Source: Camarhynchus parvulus (lineage: Eukaryota; Chordata; Aves; Passeriformes; Thraupidae). Taken from it: a stretch of DNA of 64,000 nucleotides. Positions 27,101 through 41,300 of the stretch are shown here, piece by piece. Location: NCBI RefSeq assembly GCF_901933205.1, contig NC_044585.1, positions 6,944,001-7,008,000 of the forward strand, given 5' to 3'. Made by a program: the position numbers and the translations under genes. Numbering within the stretch: the stretch's first letter is position 1; each line of letters starts with the position of its first letter. Below the pieces are notes generated by a model. The model was not told where the DNA came from. It did not search any database and worked only from the letters and a program-made list of their open reading frames with translations.

Positions 27101-29204
27101 CAGCTGGACCTACTTGATTATTTGAAGGGAACTGAATAAATCAGGCAATGGAGCCTGAAACCTGTTTATTAAAATATTGGTTTTATGAGTGATTAATTGC
27201 AAACAGTTATCTATCAAGTAATCCATTTAATTACCTGGCAAGGCACCTAGCGGCCGTATCTCCACAGTCAGCGAGAGTACTCAGTGACAGTTGTCATGAG
27301 AATTGTATTTTATATCCCTGCTTTCACCAAGTGAGCTTCTTTGCACTTTGCCAAAAAAAAAAGTTTTTAGGATTCCCTGGCATACTCCCAGTAGTGCTGT
27401 AGATGGGAACCTCTAAACCCATGGATTTGAAGGTGATCTCTTACGAGCTGTGAGTGTTGTTTCTGAAATAGTCTGTGTGTAGAAGATCCAAGTCTTCCAG
27501 TACTGGCAGTTCAAGTCCAGTATGATTGCAGTCTACTGAAAATTCAGCAATAGAAGTCTGAGAAGGGGCATATCACCTTCTCAAAAGTGGTTAGATTTTC
27601 TCTATAAAGCTGGCTATGGTCTTTTTAAAGACCTGGCTAGTAAATCAGTTATCCAAAATTCAAGACTGCATCTTCATTTTATGATGAATTTCTAATGCAG
27701 TTATTTTGGGATTGACTTGATAGAGGCAAAGAAAGCCAACAGTGTGTTATTGTGTAACCTGTTTAACACAGAATAGTTGGGACAGCTCTGCTATTGCTGC
27801 TTTTAGCTCATGGATTATGAGTCAACTTGGGAGGGAAATTCCTTTTGTCAGCGAACAGAATTTAAAATACTTTGAGGTATGTTTATATATATACAGACAC
27901 ACACACACTCCTGTGCGCTAATTTTCTTGTCAAGCATGTCAGGAGTGTTGCACCTCTTTGTGAATTATTTCATGTCCTGCAGCAGAAGAGTCTCTTTGCA
28001 GGATATTGGGCTGCAAGACTGAACTTGTGGTGCTCTGACAACAGCAGCAGGCTGGTTGTGGTGCTGAGCTGTGACTTAACAGGAGCCAGCAGCTATGGGC
28101 AAGGTGTTAATTTAAAAATAAAATCTGTATAAATGCTTCACTTGCAGCTCTGGTTTTGGTAATATGAATGTAGTCAAGATGATCCATTTCCTGATATCTC
28201 CTATGACAAATTATGTAGCAATTAAAGGGCAAGAGAGACATTTTCCACGTATCTTGAAAGTATGGTTAAAAATCCCAGTTTTTGTACAGAAGTTTTTTCA
28301 GTCATTGGGTTGCTCAGAGGGCCTTAGAGTTGTGGTGTTGAATTCTGCCTCCCTCTCCCCTTGACTTACCTTGAAAGTCCTTGCATGGCAAAGGCTCTCA
28401 GTAACAATAAAAATGGTTGTGTGTCATTGGGTGGTGGAATTCTGATAATTGTTTGAGCAGCCTCAAAAAGTAAAGATCAGACTGCAGTTTTATTACCAGA
28501 AAAATGTTAATTGGACAGCACAAAATATTTGAAAGCTGTTTTGTTGGTTTGAAAGGGAAAGCACATTTCTCATTCCATCTGCATGGCCAGAATTTTAAAT
28601 ATAGCACAAGTGCTGGAAACTCCTCATCAAAATGTAAACTCTGGACACAAATGTCCCATGTGTTTCTGTTTGTTCCTGACCTTTTAGCCAATGGTAAACA
28701 ATAATAATTTCTCCTGGACTTTGATAGTAGCTTGGCCTAAGTTATACTTTATTTGCAGGTCTGTGAGTGTCTTTAATGAGGCTTTTTCTGTCTTCTGCAA
28801 CAGTTTGAATCTTATTTCCTCCTTTATTCTAAAAGAAGTATTTTGCCTTCCTTAAGAGAGGGAAAAAAAGTAAAGGTGCTTTATTGGTAATGAGCAGAAA
28901 ATTGCATAACAGTGGTTTTTTCATATATTGCTAGCACTCTACACTTTGTCAATATTTTCCTGATGCAGCTTTTTTTTTTCCCTAAAAATCTGAACTAACC
29001 AGTCATAACTTTGAAAGAACTACCATAAGAATTTGGTTAGTAAATCAGTCTTTAGGACTGTTCTGTTTTTGAAGTTGTATTTTATTTATGTATTAGTATT
29101 GTGAGCTGTTAATCAGTACATTGCAATCCTTAAGCTCCAGCACAGCAGTAAGTTTCTCTTTTTATAATTTGCAGTATAATGCATAATCTTTATTACCATT
29201 TTAG
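24107..29204 (+). other. TANGO2: TANGO2 intron 1
   Basis: About 5.1 kb between the candidate non-coding exon and the ATG-bearing exon. In human the miR-185 gene lies in an early TANGO2 intron; I looked for its mature sequence here and did not find it. A TA/CA dinucleotide run lies at 27884-27908. Nothing else was recognised. Confidence 0.6.
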
Positions 29205-29326
29205 GCTATTACAGAATGACCTTGCATTGAGCCTTTGTGGAAGAAACAAGATTTAAACATCAGTTCTTCAATGTGCATCCTTCTATTCAAATTTGACCCA
29301 CGGCCAGTTTCAAAAAATGCATACAG
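29205..29326 (+). CDS. TANGO2: TANGO2 exon 2 (start codon exon; CDS from 29271)
   Basis: The acceptor CCATTTTAG ends at 29204; an alternative ACAG ends at 29214. The 5' UTR runs to the ATG at 29271. The coding part encodes [18 protein letters not shown] plus two bases of Arg19 and ends at the donor ACAG|GTAAGA. The human protein begins [19 protein letters not shown], which confirms the start. Confidence 0.95.
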
Positions 29327-32300
29327 GTAAGATGGTTGTAGTTAAAACAAACCTGCTTCTGTAATATTTTACACAATTCCTTTTTGTAGCCAGTGTGTGA
29401 ATTACAAACCTGAAATCAACATTATGTGTTCAACTGTGCTTTTGTAGTGTTTAACTTCATGGCTTTCCCCATTGGATGAGTTACTGTAGCCTTTTTAGAA
29501 CCCTTTGGTTTTAGACTATATCAGAAGTCTAGGGCTTTCTAATCATGGACCTTTTGCTGGTGATCTGTCGTGCTGAGTAAGTCCTTTAAATATTGTACTC
29601 CAGTGTTTGGAAGTCCTGCCTTCTACTTTATTATTTAAACCAAGTGGAATTCTGTTTGTTGAGCATCACAGTTGTAGCTGTCCCCTCCTTTCAGCGTGGT
29701 AGATACGTTTGAGGCTTCCAGTTTGCAACCAAGGAACTTCTAATAAGTGTCCTAGCCTTTCCCCTGCCCAAAATCTGCTTGCAATTAAAACTGTAGGCAA
29801 TAAACTAAGTCATGTGTTCGAAATGTTTGGCCAAAAACTGAAGAAAAAATAAGCTTGCAGGCTTCTAGGTCAGTTTATAAGAATTCCTCGATGTCGTGCA
29901 GGTGAGTTTCCAAAGTATTAAACATCCTGTAATCATTTTCTCTCATTGCAGCCTGTCCTCTTTAAATTTCATCTCCAACATTAATATCTTTCAGTACACT
30001 GAGTATGTAATAAAAAGACAGCAAGCACTTCAGGCTGTAAACAGACTATGCAGGTTTATTGCTGTGTTTATATATACTGTATAGGTTCCATATTGCTTTG
30101 TAGGGTACAAGTATTGGTATTCATCCAGAAACCATCAGTCAGTCTGCTCAGTAAATGGTTGTGCCTTTCACTGACTTGTTTTCTTGTCCTCTTGTATTAA
30201 GAAGCAGATGCCATTCTACAGAAAGAGAGGAAATGAGAATGGAAACCTCAGTTGTCCAGAGTGCATTCCTTTCTGCATCTGGAACCTGCCTGAAAAGGGA
30301 TTTTGTTTATGATGTGACTGGTGCTGAATTAATATATCCATTTATTTGGTCTGACTCTCTTTGTGTTGGTAGTTAGCAAAAGATAGATTCATCAATTTGA
30401 TGCCTCTTGGGAAAATCCTTTGGATGTAAACTGCAGTTGCTTGCCAAGTGAACTTTCTGCCATGATCAATATTTAAAAGTAGAACTTAGAGTAGTTTGCT
30501 TGCTATAAAAATTACATCAAGATTGAAGTTATTAATTTATATCAGAAAACAACTTGCTGTCAGTATCAGAATAGGACAACACTTTTGAGATGTTGACCCA
30601 AATTCAGGAGTATTTAATTGCATTTAACTTTCTCTATATCTTTTGTTAAGCAGTGCTTTGCTCTATACCTGAGATAAATCATTCTGAACTACCTGTTAGG
30701 GTGATAAATCCCAGGCCATTGGACCAAGTGAGACCTCTCTCTACAAGTTCCTGCTAAGAGTGATTTTTCTTGACAGTTCACGCATCACTGTGCTGTATCT
30801 CTGTTTATTTCATAGTGAGGTCTTGAACAGTTTTCCCAAGTAAAAGGGGATTCCTGTACCTGCAGACACTAATTTCTTTGTCCATCACAAGCCAGGCAAT
30901 TAAATTTTCCTTACTATTCTCTGCTTTGCATTTTTAACTGAAAGAAAGTGTCAGTAATAGGAATTAAAAGTTGAAAGGACAAACAGCTTGTCATTGACTG
31001 AGTTTACTGGCTAGAAGAAAATAGCCAAGCTAAAACATGTTCCCTGTAACAGTTGCGAGAATTTTCCATCCAGGTAGACTCTGGTTTCTAGAGCAGCATA
31101 TTGGTCAATTTTCTTGAGCATCTAATTAAGCAAAGAGCTCACTCTTGTGACACACTAACAAATCCATCTGCCTGTAGGTTTGCTGCTGGTTCTGTTTTCC
31201 CTCTTGGGGCTTGTTTGTGGTAAAGTTTAGTGCAGTGTAACAAGCACTTTAGTGTAGTCCATTATTACTGTCAGAGGTAATATGCTGCCTTTACATCCTT
31301 CTGAATAGTACTGTGTGCATCTTACAAATAAATTAATGTTTCAAGCTTCAAAGCTATAATCACAGGCTCTTTTCTGGAGCTGAATTGCATTGTAGGAAAT
31401 TGCTTTAATGGAATGATTTCTCATGTTTTCATTTCTCTCAATATTAAAATAAATCTTTATATGTAAATCCTAATATAGTTGAATTATTTCAGCTATAAAA
31501 ATAGCTGAATAGGCTTTTTGCAATTTATGAGAAGATGAGGGTCACTTAATATTGCTCCTTTTCACTATAATTATGTTTCATAAATGACAAAATAAAGATG
31601 TTTTTATTATTATGCTTTTGTATACTAGCCTTGTGCTAAATTTAGGGTCTGCATTTAACTTGAGATGGGCAATATTCAATCACACAAAAAAATACTTTGC
31701 TTATTTTTAGTATTTAGATGCTATGAGCAAATAGTAACTATGGAGTTTAATCTAATAGAAACTATGTAGTTTCATGTCAAGAATTATTGAAGGCAACGTA
31801 TAATTGAAGCTTCAGGAGATGAGAAGTGCACTTCAGGCAAAATATTTTTTAACAGTGGAGATACTCATTTAAATAAAAATCCATGAAAGGAGGCTGCATC
31901 CTGTTAATGGAGCATGTTGAGGTAAGATGACAGAAATTGGTAAACCAGCAGAAAGCCTATAGCTCAAAGACTAGAATCAGCCAGAAGAAGAGAAATTATG
32001 TAATTTTGAAAGGAACAATATTATATTTGCATTGGAAAGATAAAATTGTACATACAGTTTGCTCTCCAACAGATGTTATCTTTGTTGGGCAAAATACTAA
32101 GCACTTACCTTACAGAAAGGATGCCATTGAAATGTCAGGTTTTTCTAGTTTCTCTATGGTTGATTATGATTCTTTTTCTGTAGTATTTCTAATATGCAAC
32201 TTGTACCTCACAGTCCTCTTTTAAAACACTGTATTAGGGAAGAGATGAATTTGCAGGAAAGTTCAGAAACCTGCAGAAAATGTAAGTACATCTGAATGCC

Positions 32301-35300
32301 AAACAAAGTAATGAGATGTCATTGGAATTGATTCTCATGTGTTGTGGCTAAAAATTAGAATTAAAATTGTATGATCTGTCTTCAATTTCCAGTAGCAGAC
32401 TTGTCTTTGGCTGTGCAGCTGTAATTGAGATGCAGCTGGCAGGAGGAACTGACAGTGAAGAAGATAACTGAGGTTAAAGAAAACTGGTAAAGAAAATCTG
32501 CAGGTTTTTGAAAGATAGCATTTCATTAAAATTAAATTAAGCAACATAGCTGGAGAGAAGGGGGAGCGTTCACTGTCTCACAGCTGAAATAAAGGCAAGT
32601 CATGTTGTGGGTACTGATGAGCAGGACTTAGGGAGCTGCCCTGGAGCTCTGCAGGTCTGCCTGCAGTCCCCTGCTGCCCTGAGTCTCCACACAGGGCTTG
32701 CCTGGGGTCACCATTGTCTGCCACCTTTACTTGGATACATTACCTGCTCCTCAATTGAGGATGTTCTACCAATGAAAAACACTTTTTAAAAAAATAATTT
32801 CAAAATAATAATTATTTTCTTTAATTAAGCTGTAACTTTGTGCTGAGGAATCTTAAGGTTGTTTATACAATCTTAATTCAGTGTCTTCTATTGTAAGAAT
32901 TATTTTTTGGAAACATCAGTTGCCTCATTCACTCACCAAGAGGGACTTGCTGAGTGTCTCACAACAGTGAGAGAGAGAAGGCTGCTGTCAGATGTCAGTT
33001 GAACTTTACACTGAGTGATAAAGGTGAGGTGGGAGATAAAGGATAGTTTCATGCTTGAAATGAGTTAATGCTCTGGAAAAAATTGGATTCTGCTCCTGCC
33101 TGTACTGTGAAGTTCCAATTTGTAAGTAATAGTGTCTTTTTTCCTCTTGTGTTCTGCAGGCTTATTCTAGCAGCTAATAGGGATGAGTTTTACCACAGAC
33201 CATCCAAATCAGCCGAGTTTTGGGACAGCAGCAATGAGATCCTTAGTGGTATGTGTTTCTTGCTGTTTTGAGTGGTTTATTATATAAGAGAATCATGGCA
33301 TGGTTTTTTCATTATTAGGGTGGTGTTGCCTTTCTAATAAGAAATTTTCTTCTTCCTTATATATCTAAGGAAAATATGTTGCGAGTTTGAAACATTTTTT
33401 AATTTTAATGTATTTAATAACCTAACTCTTACTTTTTCCATTAGGTCTGGATATGGAGGAGGGAAAAGAAGGAGGGACTTGGCTGGGAATCAGTAAGAAA
33501 GGCAAGATGGCAGCCCTGACAAACTATATGCAGCCGAAGATTGATAAAAATGCAAAAGGAAGAGGTATGGAGGAGTTGAAATAAAAAACAAAAAAGGAAG
33601 TGGACAAACAAGCCCTGATGTTCCAGTAAAATAGTGATTACAATATTAATTTTCTTAACACAGCTTTATGGACAAAAAGAATGTTTATGTGCTGTAAACA
33701 AATTTTTTAACTGATGAGTTTGAGTACATATGTAAGGGCCTTGACTTGGATAATGATTTCTTGATCAAGCAGGCATAAGTAAAACAAGATGTAGTGCCTA
33801 GAGCCTGAAGTCACATTCATACAAGCTATGTAGCAGCACCATCTCCTCTGCATAGTAATTCTAATTAACAGACAGAAAAATTAGCCAAGCATTGAGCTAG
33901 TTTTAAATTACAGTAGACTTCTTAAAGTGCATATTCATATTCAAACACCTTTGTCAGGGAATGCAACTTGGATTATGCTGGAGGCAGCCTAAAAGATTCT
34001 TCTTCCCCATTGATAAATTAGAGGAGAAGAAATAATAGAAAAAACCCTCTTTCAAAGAGGATGCTCAAAACAGCACATCTGTGGGTTTTTTTAAGTAAAA
34101 ATAGATCTGTGTGTAACTGTCATATGGTACTGGATTGGGAATATATTGCAGTGACAAACCATGTTACACAGAGAAACAAATGAACCATGTCATTTGTATT
34201 TCATTTTAGGGTCATATATCAGGGAAGTGAAGCAAGACAAGAAAGAATTTGTAAGGTGGGAGGAGACAAAAGGTGCATCCCATCCAGAATAGTTAGTAAA
34301 TGTGAATTCTTAAAATTTCACCAAGAGCTTTTGACTGAGTTCTTCAGAGTAAAAGTCATGCTCTTAATGTGAACATGGTACAATGATGTAAGACTTTTAA
34401 AGGTTGGTTCATTATTTGGGTTGGTTTTGTGGTTTGGGGTTTTCTTCCACTGTTACAGCCTGTTGGCAACAGGAATCTTTATCTTTCTGTTTATTTTACC
34501 AGGGCTGTCAGAATAGTGAGCACACACATACAAGTTGCTCTATGTACTTCTCTTTCTTAGGTGCTCTTGTAACAAACTTCTTGACTGCAGATCTGGACAG
34601 CTACTCTTACTTGAAGAAAGTTTCAGTAGAGGGACATCTTTACAATGGATTTAATTTATTAGCAGCTGACTTGAAGTAAGTCTATAAAACATCACAGTTC
34701 AAATATCAGAGGGAGAAGGATAATAACAGTGCTGTACATACAAGTCATAGCACCAAAGTGTAACAATGCAAAGCCTGTCACAAACTAAAGTTAGAGCTCA
34801 TGTTTTTTGCTAATTGGCATGCAAGGCCCTAATTTTATTGTAGTCTTCCTTTCCTTTGTTATTGTTTATCTTTCAAACACTGGAGAGCTATCTTGTATTC
34901 TAACCATTGCTTCCCACAAAACTTCTTGCAACTCTCTGATAGGCTGTAGCCAGTCTTCAGCCTGGAGGCTCCGGGTTTTGTATTTTGAGAAGACAAAACC
35001 TCAGCTCATAATTTCTCAGACACCTTTTTTTCTCTGAGAGTTGACATGCTGCAGCAGGATTAGAACAGCTGAAAGCTTTCAAGCTATTATTCATGTCAGT
35101 GTCTGTGTCATTAATCTTTCCTTAAACATTAAAAATAATCACAAGACAAATAAACATTAACTTAAAGTTTCTGTAGCCAAGAAAGGATGTTGGATACTTA
35201 ATTATAATCAGTGTGATTGGCACAATGCTTTCCACTGCCTGTGCATGTGTCTATGCACAAACACATCTGCTACTTTGCCTTTGCATTCTGCCTGATGGGG

Positions 35301-38300
35301 AAGAATGGAAATCCAGGGCTGAGGCATCTCCAGGCCTGTGTCAGTTCCCAGCTGGATGCACACTGCATGCCTGGGAGCACAGCTAAACTGCCAGGGGCAC
35401 ACTGCTGCTTTGGCACATTTGTGCAGAAGCATTAATTTTATCAGACAACCTGATGGTGCAGGGCCTTCTCCCACTCAGCTTTTCTGCATGCTTCTGGGAA
35501 TGCACTTAAAGCAGAAGGCCAGAGTGTTTACTGTTTTCAGTGGAAATAATTTTTAGCACCCTCTCACTAACTGGCCTTGTATTTACATTTTTCACTTTCT
35601 GTATTAGACCATCTTCAGCTGATGGCTCAGACACCAGTCAGTTCTGTGAAGATACCATGAGTGTATTTCTGCTTGGTGGGACTGCTTAGAAATAGAATAA
35701 ATATATAGGTTATCTTTCCAGAAATTAAATCCAGAAGATGGCCAGGCAGTTGGAGGGTTTGATGCTTTTTGGTCTTTTTACTTTCTACTTTATAAAGTTC
35801 ATCATCTCACCAGAGACTTCCCAAAATTTTTCAGTTGCCTAAATTAATTTTTACCATGGTCAGAGTATTTGACTTTTTGAGCTTTCTGCTGTATGTTGCT
35901 GCCTGGCTAGATTGCATAAATTGGAAGGCTATCTTTTACTGAAAATGTAACAGAAGAAATAGATGTTTTCAAGCAAACATCATATTCAAGGTGTGACCTA
36001 GGAAGCAGTAAGTTTGAGTTTCTTCCTTTTAATGTAGGAAAAGAGAATAGTCATAGCTGCTAGTATGATGATGATAAAGTAGGTTTGATTGATTTTATTT
36101 AAGGCAATCATTCCTGTGTTGGGTTTGTTTGTTTATTCCTCCATGCTGGGATGATAGAGAGTTGTATGCTCAATTGAATAGTCTTTCCATGGTGATACAG
36201 GTCATAATTCCTTGTTGAGTATCACTCTGAAAGCTGTGTGTGTTGATTAACTTCTCTGCTTTGACATGTCCTTAGCCTTGGATACTCTGATGAAATGAAA
36301 TTCTTGGCAAGCTAATGATGCAGAGCAATTTCAATAATATTTGTAAACTTGTCATTTTAGGAAATTAGAATTACTCCAAAGAGAAATGTGGTATATGAAC
36401 AGGAGCTACTTCTCTGTGTAAATAGAAAATGGTATTGTAGTTGATGCTAGTTTGTTGGGCCATGTTACTGTTCAAAACAAAGACTGAGGACTGTCCTTAA
36501 TGTGTTCTTCCATTGTGTAACGAATTGGCTCTGTTAGAGTGTGTGAAATGGAGGGGAAAGTCAGATTGAAAGTGTAAATGAAGCACTGGTGGGAAGGGGT
36601 GTACCTGAGCACATTCTGCTGAGTGTAAGCAGCATATTTAGAGAGATTTACAATGTTTGAATCTTCAGGTACACGTTTCAGAAAAAGAAATTTTATCTTC
36701 TCTCAGTATGATTATGATGACAGTATGCTAGATGACAGGTGCAGTAATACAAGAAAGGGAGCTGGAAACAACTATACAGGTTATTAAAATCTCATTGTTT
36801 ATTTCCACAGCTTAGTGTGACTCTTATTTTTAACATGCATGGGTTTTGACATTTTCAGTGTAATAATCTATTTACTCTCTGGCATCTCTTTATATCAATT
36901 TAAACACTATTGATTTGTTGTTTTAAGAAGATTACTTAGTACTTTTATTTTTCTGATTTTTCAGTTTATCATCTTGGGTGTACCTGCTGAGTATGAGAAT
37001 CATGAATATTTATTAAGTTATGCTAAACATACTTTTATGTTGAATTATAGCATGTGGCAAACAGTGTCTGTTTGGAATCTTGTGCAGCTGCAAAATTGGC
37101 TTCCAGGAAGGCAGTGTTGCCACTCCTCTCATTTTTGCTGTCTGTAGGTCTGATTAGAAAGGAACAAGGTTATCAGAGGACATCATTTCTGTCCTGGGGA
37201 AAACCTGTGTTCAACAAATCTACTGCTACACCTGCTCAGGCTTTCATGGGTACCTCAAACTTGTGTCAGGGCTGTTGTGGCAGCATCTCACTTGTGTTCC
37301 TTACTGCCAAGTGTGTAATCCAGACTGCCCTGAAGGACAAATTGGCAGCTTCTTGTCACCCACCCAGCAAGTGTAGTCTCTGACAGGCTGTCAGTTAGAG
37401 TCCATCTAGTTTATGTGCAATAAGATCCCTGTGCAACAGGAGTGAATCACTTTCTCCATGATGAATAGACAAATTGTGCCTTACAAACAAGTCATTTGGA
37501 GGGGATTACAGAAAATTGCCTTTTGGGTGAACTTGTCTGTTCTCCCCTGTCACAGGCAGTTTTCAGTTCCTGCAGGGAAAATGTACTAAACCATACCATC
37601 ACCTGCAGGCTGTCATTCAGCATGGTTAATGTGACCTGGCTGGGTGGGAAGGATTTGATTGCTCTCCAGAGATTGGATTTAGGTGCCTTTTCAAAGTGAG
37701 ATGGGGTGGTCAGAGTGCTGGTATGAAAAGAACATGGATGGTCAAGTCCCTGGGATTGCTCTGTAAGCTCATTTCCTTTTCTTCTCATGCACTTCCTAAT
37801 TCAGTATCACCTTTGGTAGAGTATACCTGTCTTGCTTCTTGTGGCTCCCTCATGAAAATGTGGTATTTCTGCATAGATCTTTAGTCACTTCCAGTGGATG
37901 GATGGACAGTCCAATGTCAAAAGAAAGAAAAAACTTTTTTATCTCTTTCCTCTGCTGTCAGCTTCTGCCTGGCCCAAAATACTAAGACAATGCCAAAGAA
38001 ATGTTTAGACACTGACAACAAAATCAGAGTTTGTTTTAAGGCAGACTTTGTATGCTGTGAGTATCCAGCAGAATTCTTTTCACCATTTTATTTGATGGTA
38101 GGTGATACATGTTTGGGCTATATAGTTGGTGGTTTGGTATTTGCTTGTTTATTTTTAGTTTCAGAACAGAAAGAGTTATCTGATTAGCTCATGAACACTG
38201 AAGATAAGAAAATGAATCTGTGAACCATACTACTTATTGGAAACTACTGTACAGCATTTCAGCATTGCTGCCAGTTTCATCTTTTGTCCTTGCACAAAAA

Positions 38301-41300
38301 AATACATGCACAGATTATTCATAAAACAATCCAATGTCCTTGTCTGTAGCAGAGTAGAGCTCAGTGCCCAGGGGAGTGATCACTTGATGATAACCACACT
38401 CTGTACAGCTTTACTACCTCACTACTTTTTTCCTTTTTCTTTCATTCTGAGTTTTTGTTGGAGCCACCTTGAAGGTGAAGCAGGGCAGGAGTGCAGAAGG
38501 ACATTGGTTATGTTTCATCAACATTAAGAAGAGATTGTGGCAAACTCTGCATGGCTTTCATGTTGCTATGAAGCTTCTATTACTACTGAGATTTGTGCTG
38601 CTTAGAATATTTTCTAGAACATTTATTATTGCTTACATTTCTTGACAGAATGATGTATCTAAGAGCATAATTTTAGTTTCTTTCTGCTGTCAGCTATGGC
38701 TGGGATTTAAAAATATGTCTGTTGGGTCCTATTGTCATCACTTTAATTATGCCTTTATTACTTCTGCAGTGAAATTGGTATCTGTACTTGTAAGGCTGGG
38801 AGGGAAGAGAATCTTGAGTGCAGGCCAGGGTTTTGAGGCTATTGCTGCGATCAAGCTTACAGTGATTTTTTTTCATCTTGGCTTCTGCTTTGATGTTCAG
38901 TTCTGAGTACCTGTAAACAGTAGGAAGGGAATAGGCAGAGCCAAATGATAAAAGAAAGAGTACCTGACTGGCACAGTGAACTAAATTTTGAAAGTATCCC
39001 CATTTCAGAAGTCTCTTGGGAGGCTTTAGTCTTCCTTTGACAGAAGGCAGCAGCAGTGCTGCAGTGGAGGTAAGTGAAAACACTCCTGGGGGAGCGTGCA
39101 CACCATAAATACCAATGTCCTGAATTAGTGACCCTGCAGTTTGCATGTATTCCCCATCTTCTTGATAAACTCCAGGGGATCTTGTTACTGCATTTGTCAG
39201 TGACACAAATCGTGGAAGAGATGCTAGAGGATTATATTCTTTCATGTAAAAAGCTGTTCTAAGGAAGTCAGCAGAGCCAGCTTACTCACCATGCAGTCTC
39301 ATCTGTGGCAGGCCTTGTCTTACAGCTATGTTCCAGAGCTTGCTTGGGCCATTTGTCTGCCTTCCCATCTAACACTGTCTTGTGAGACTTCAGGTTATAA
39401 CAATTGCTCTGATCTTTTCACAGACCTTCTACAGCAGCTATTTGAAAATAGAGTACTTAATGCACCAGTACAATAGTTTGTGTGATTTCTGATGCCTTAA
39501 CTTAAGACGCCTAAAGTAGGCTGTTGTCTGTGAAGAGTTCAGTTGGTCAGTAAGTCTTGACATCAGCATAAATAAATCTGAATAAGGATCTTAAGGATGA
39601 GAAGAAAAAGATTAGGAAAATCAGTGTCTTTTAAGCTACTAGAGGAAAGTTCAGAAATATTACACGTTTCTTTTAACAGTCGATAAACTGCGAATTGAGT
39701 TACTGATGTTATCATAGCTGATGTTATGTCTTATGTGATATTTAACAATAAAAATAGTGTACACAATATGCTTGCTGTGATTGCTGTCTTCTGCCTCTGC
39801 TGAAAAACTTGATGATCTTTCTGTGTGGTATCAGAAAGCTCTTAAGGGTTTGGGAGGAGGAATAGTAGTGCACAGAGAAAGGCACTTCTGTTTTTGCTTT
39901 ATGGGGACTTTTCTCATATTCCTCTTCTTGACTCCTCTGACTTCTGTAATTAATAAGTTAATATTTCCTTCTTCATTTGGCTGTCTTGCAAAGGACACTG
40001 TAGAATGTCTTTCATAATGGCTTTTCAAGAAGAGTATAAACAGCTAAATCAAGACTGTTTTGCTTGTTATTAAGGTTTGAGTAGCGGATGCTAAGTTATG
40101 CAGAGCAATTTAAGTTCCAGTACATCATTAATGAGATTGCATTCTATATACTCTGATTTGCATCAGCACAGAGATACTTCTTTTTATCTTAGGAAAAAAA
40201 TAAGGTGTTGGAAATAGCTTCTCTTCTGTATTGTGCTTCGTGCTACTTAATCCAAATTCAGTCTTAACTGCAAGTTTTGTGTTCGGGGGTTTTTTGTTTG
40301 TTTTGGTTTTTTGTTTGGTTGTTTTTCTTTTTTTCCACTTTGGAAGCTCTATCTGATGCCTAAGGAGCTGGAGCTTGGGAAACAAATTAAAAATTGAACT
40401 ATGATGAGAATGTGTTTGTTGGTAACAGTGAACAAGTAAATCACTAGGGGGAAATACAGAATTAGATCTCGTTGCTGTATTCTGGCAAATTAAAAAAAAA
40501 AGCCAAACCCCACCAACTGGAAGTGATCTGAGGAATCATGATTCCATGTCAGCTGAGTGAGGGATGTTGAGAGTGAGCCATCTAATGGCAATCCATTTCC
40601 CACAGGACACATAAGGCTTATTGATGACTTACTTTCTCTTTTTTCCCCCTTATCAGTTGGTTTGGTGTTTGTGTTGTCAGTATCAGTGTGACTATGTAGG
40701 TCCCTGCCATTTGGATATGCTAATATGATCTCTGTCAAATCAGAGTTGTTTGCAGTGTTGGAATGTCTCTGAACCTTGTGCAAGACCCTCCCTGTACTCT
40801 GGGCACAAGAGAGAATGAGTGCTGCAGCCAGTGCCTACAATTAGAGAAATTCAGTGACTACAGGGATCTGAAAACAGCCAAGAAATGCACAAAGGACCCA
40901 GCCATGCCCTGCAGCATTGCTGGAAGTGGGCCTGAAATGCACTTCTGCCATCTAAAGTTGCCCACAGCAGTCAGTGGCTTAAAATGCAAGAAGGATTCAG
41001 AGGAAGTGATGGGGAAAAGGGTACTTGCTGTGATGGACAGTTCCTTTGTTTTCATATGCCTCCTTCTCCCAAGCAACTAAATCTCCAGTTAATCAAACCA
41101 AGTTTTTGTTATTAAGCCTGGCTACTTCCATGCAGAAGTTATGGGGTTTGACTGAGTTTTACTGCAGTTATGTTTAAAAATGATACTGCTATTTCCTGAT
41201 AATGGTGCAGTGTTTTGAGAGGAGGAAAGTAATAAAACACATCAATGTCTGGTATCATAGAAGCAACAGTGGGAGAAGCATCTTAATGTGCTCAAAGATT

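Noticed and set aside
32550..32590. TGGAGAGAAGGGGG in TANGO2 intron 2 flanked by AGCTG/CAGCT, resembling the miR-185 5' end
   Set aside because: Only about nine bases match, the stem is some nine pairs with a bulge, and the loop side has no partner for the rest of the arm.
37054..38527. Cluster of plus-strand frames of 62-109 codons in TANGO2 intron 5
   Set aside because: They are not linked by splice sites in a common phase, show no domain, and look like chance frames in slightly GC-richer intron.
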